DNA from: Leguminivora glycinivorella
Lineage: Eukaryota > Arthropoda > Insecta > Lepidoptera > Tortricidae
DNA: 64,000 nucleotides
Reading direction: 5' to 3'
Assembly: GCF_023078275.1 (NCBI RefSeq)
Contig: NC_062981.1
Coordinates: 20,514,846-20,578,845 of the forward strand
Position 1 is the first letter of the stretch. Each line of letters begins with the position of its first letter. Position numbers and translations under genes: made by a program. The notes beneath the pieces are model-generated. The model was not told the origin of the DNA. It saw only the letters and a list, made by a program, of their open reading frames with translations, and did no database searches. Positions 63,213 to 64,000 of this stretch are shown here, in pieces.

Positions 63213-63571
63213 AAAACGGCCAAGAGCGTGTCGGGCCACGCTCAGTGTAGGGTTCCGTAGTTTTCCGTATTTTTCTCAAAAACTACTGAACCTATCAAGT
63301 TCAAAACAATTTTCCTAGAAAATCTTTTGTAAAGTTCTACTTTTTGTTTTTTTTCCATATTTTTTATTAAACATATGGTTCAAAAGTTAGAGGGGGGGGG
63401 GGCGCACTTTTTTTTCCTTTAGGAGCGATTATTTCCGAAAATATTAATATTATCAAAAAACGATCTTAGTAAACCCTTATTCATTTTTAAATACCTATCC
63501 AACAATATATCACACGTTGCGGTTGGAATGAAAAAAAATATCAGCCCCCACTTTACATGTAGGGGGGGTAC
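63213..63571 (+). repeat. 'ccggccaagagcgtgtcggg' repeat, interrupted at its 3' side
   Basis: Matches 13420-13765 closely (ggccaagagcgtgtcgggcc ... ctttacatgtagggggggta) and is cut at 63571 exactly where the 13.4 kb copy continues ccctaataaaac. Confidence 0.75.
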
Positions 63572-64000
63572 TGTAAGAGAGTCGGCCTATCAGTGGAGAG
63601 CATCCAAACATTTAAACAACGCTTTGAATCAATATTTTTTTATATTTTAGGAGCTAAGTACAACCGTTCACTCTCAATCGCTGCTTCTATAAGAATGCCC
63701 CATTGAAGTGTCTGTTTTCCTTGACATTCTTATACTGTTCCAATTTTAAATCAGGGACTGCCAGTCAGCGACCATGACTGCTGTAAAAGGTTTCATTCTG
63801 AATGCGAAACCTCTTACATATCCCTCCCCCTTATGTCAGAAGCAGCCATTGTTCACAATACTACACCCTATCCTATCCTATTCTACCCTAACTACCGGTT
63901 GGCCCTACCTAAGCCAGGCCCCCCTACACACAAAAAAAAATCTCCTAACACCCAATAGTGACAGCCTCATTCAAGGTAGCCAACATCTAACGCTCTTTGC
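63572..64000 (+). mobile_element. Probable start of an LTR element, runs off the window
   Basis: TGTAAGAGAGTCGGCC begins at the abrupt end of the repeat. The following 430 bp match nothing else in the window and show LTR-like features: TG start, a pyrimidine-rich stretch and no frame. The other end is outside, so class and orientation are unproven. Confidence 0.4.

Overview
The window looks like nuclear DNA of a lepidopteran insect (moth or butterfly). It is AT-rich and packed with repeat families I know from Lepidoptera: a tRNA-headed SINE with a GATGAT tail, short Helitron fragments ending in CTAG, and several 'gggttccgta...ctacggaaccc' and 'cccccgacgcaaaaacgacgg' families with CAGA/CTGT microsatellites. 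Introns, where visible, use GT/AG. There is no bacterial operon, rRNA, CRISPR array or bacteriophage signal. The species assignment is an inference from repeat content only.

Layout. 0.6-22 kb is a mosaic of SINEs, LINE 3' fragments, MITEs and low-complexity repeats. It holds one recognisable host-like exon (a THAP zinc-finger start at 11.67 kb), a possible secreted-peptide exon (14.3-14.4 kb, minus) and a 120-bp coding-length minisatellite (16.35-16.99 kb). 22.14-28.80 kb is a complete env-less Ty3/gypsy retrotransposon of the 17.6/297/gypsy type with identical 233-bp LTRs; a 610-bp palindromic MITE sits in its leader. 29-33.6 kb is more LINE debris, MITEs and a Helitron fragment. 33.92-36.68 kb is a three-level nested insertion: a hairpin MITE split by a 9-bp-TSD DNA element, whose internal TTAGGTTAGG minisatellite is in turn split by a LINE. 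39.7-44.3 kb carries an RS-rich and gag-like gene remnant on the minus strand, apparently interrupted by a near-complete APE-type LINE (952 codons).

44.3-49 kb is AT-rich and largely silent. 49.85-52.44 kb holds three phase-compatible exons of an unidentified nuclear host gene on the minus strand, with a Helitron fragment in one intron. 53.93-55.71 kb is a full-length, apparently intact mariner-like transposon (DD41D transposase, TIRs, TA duplication). 56-59 kb is MITEs, a SINE and a threefold repeat. 59.85-63.01 kb is an RTE-type LINE broken by two 1-base frameshifts and by a hAT-like MITE with an 8-bp duplication. The last 430 bp look like the start of a further LTR element that runs off the window.

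Most of the content is mobile DNA that does not work as one pathway. Its main value is the clear insertion stratigraphy, together with one element (the mariner) that reads as intact, one young LTR element with puzzling frame breaks, and two host-gene fragments not represented among the long open frames.
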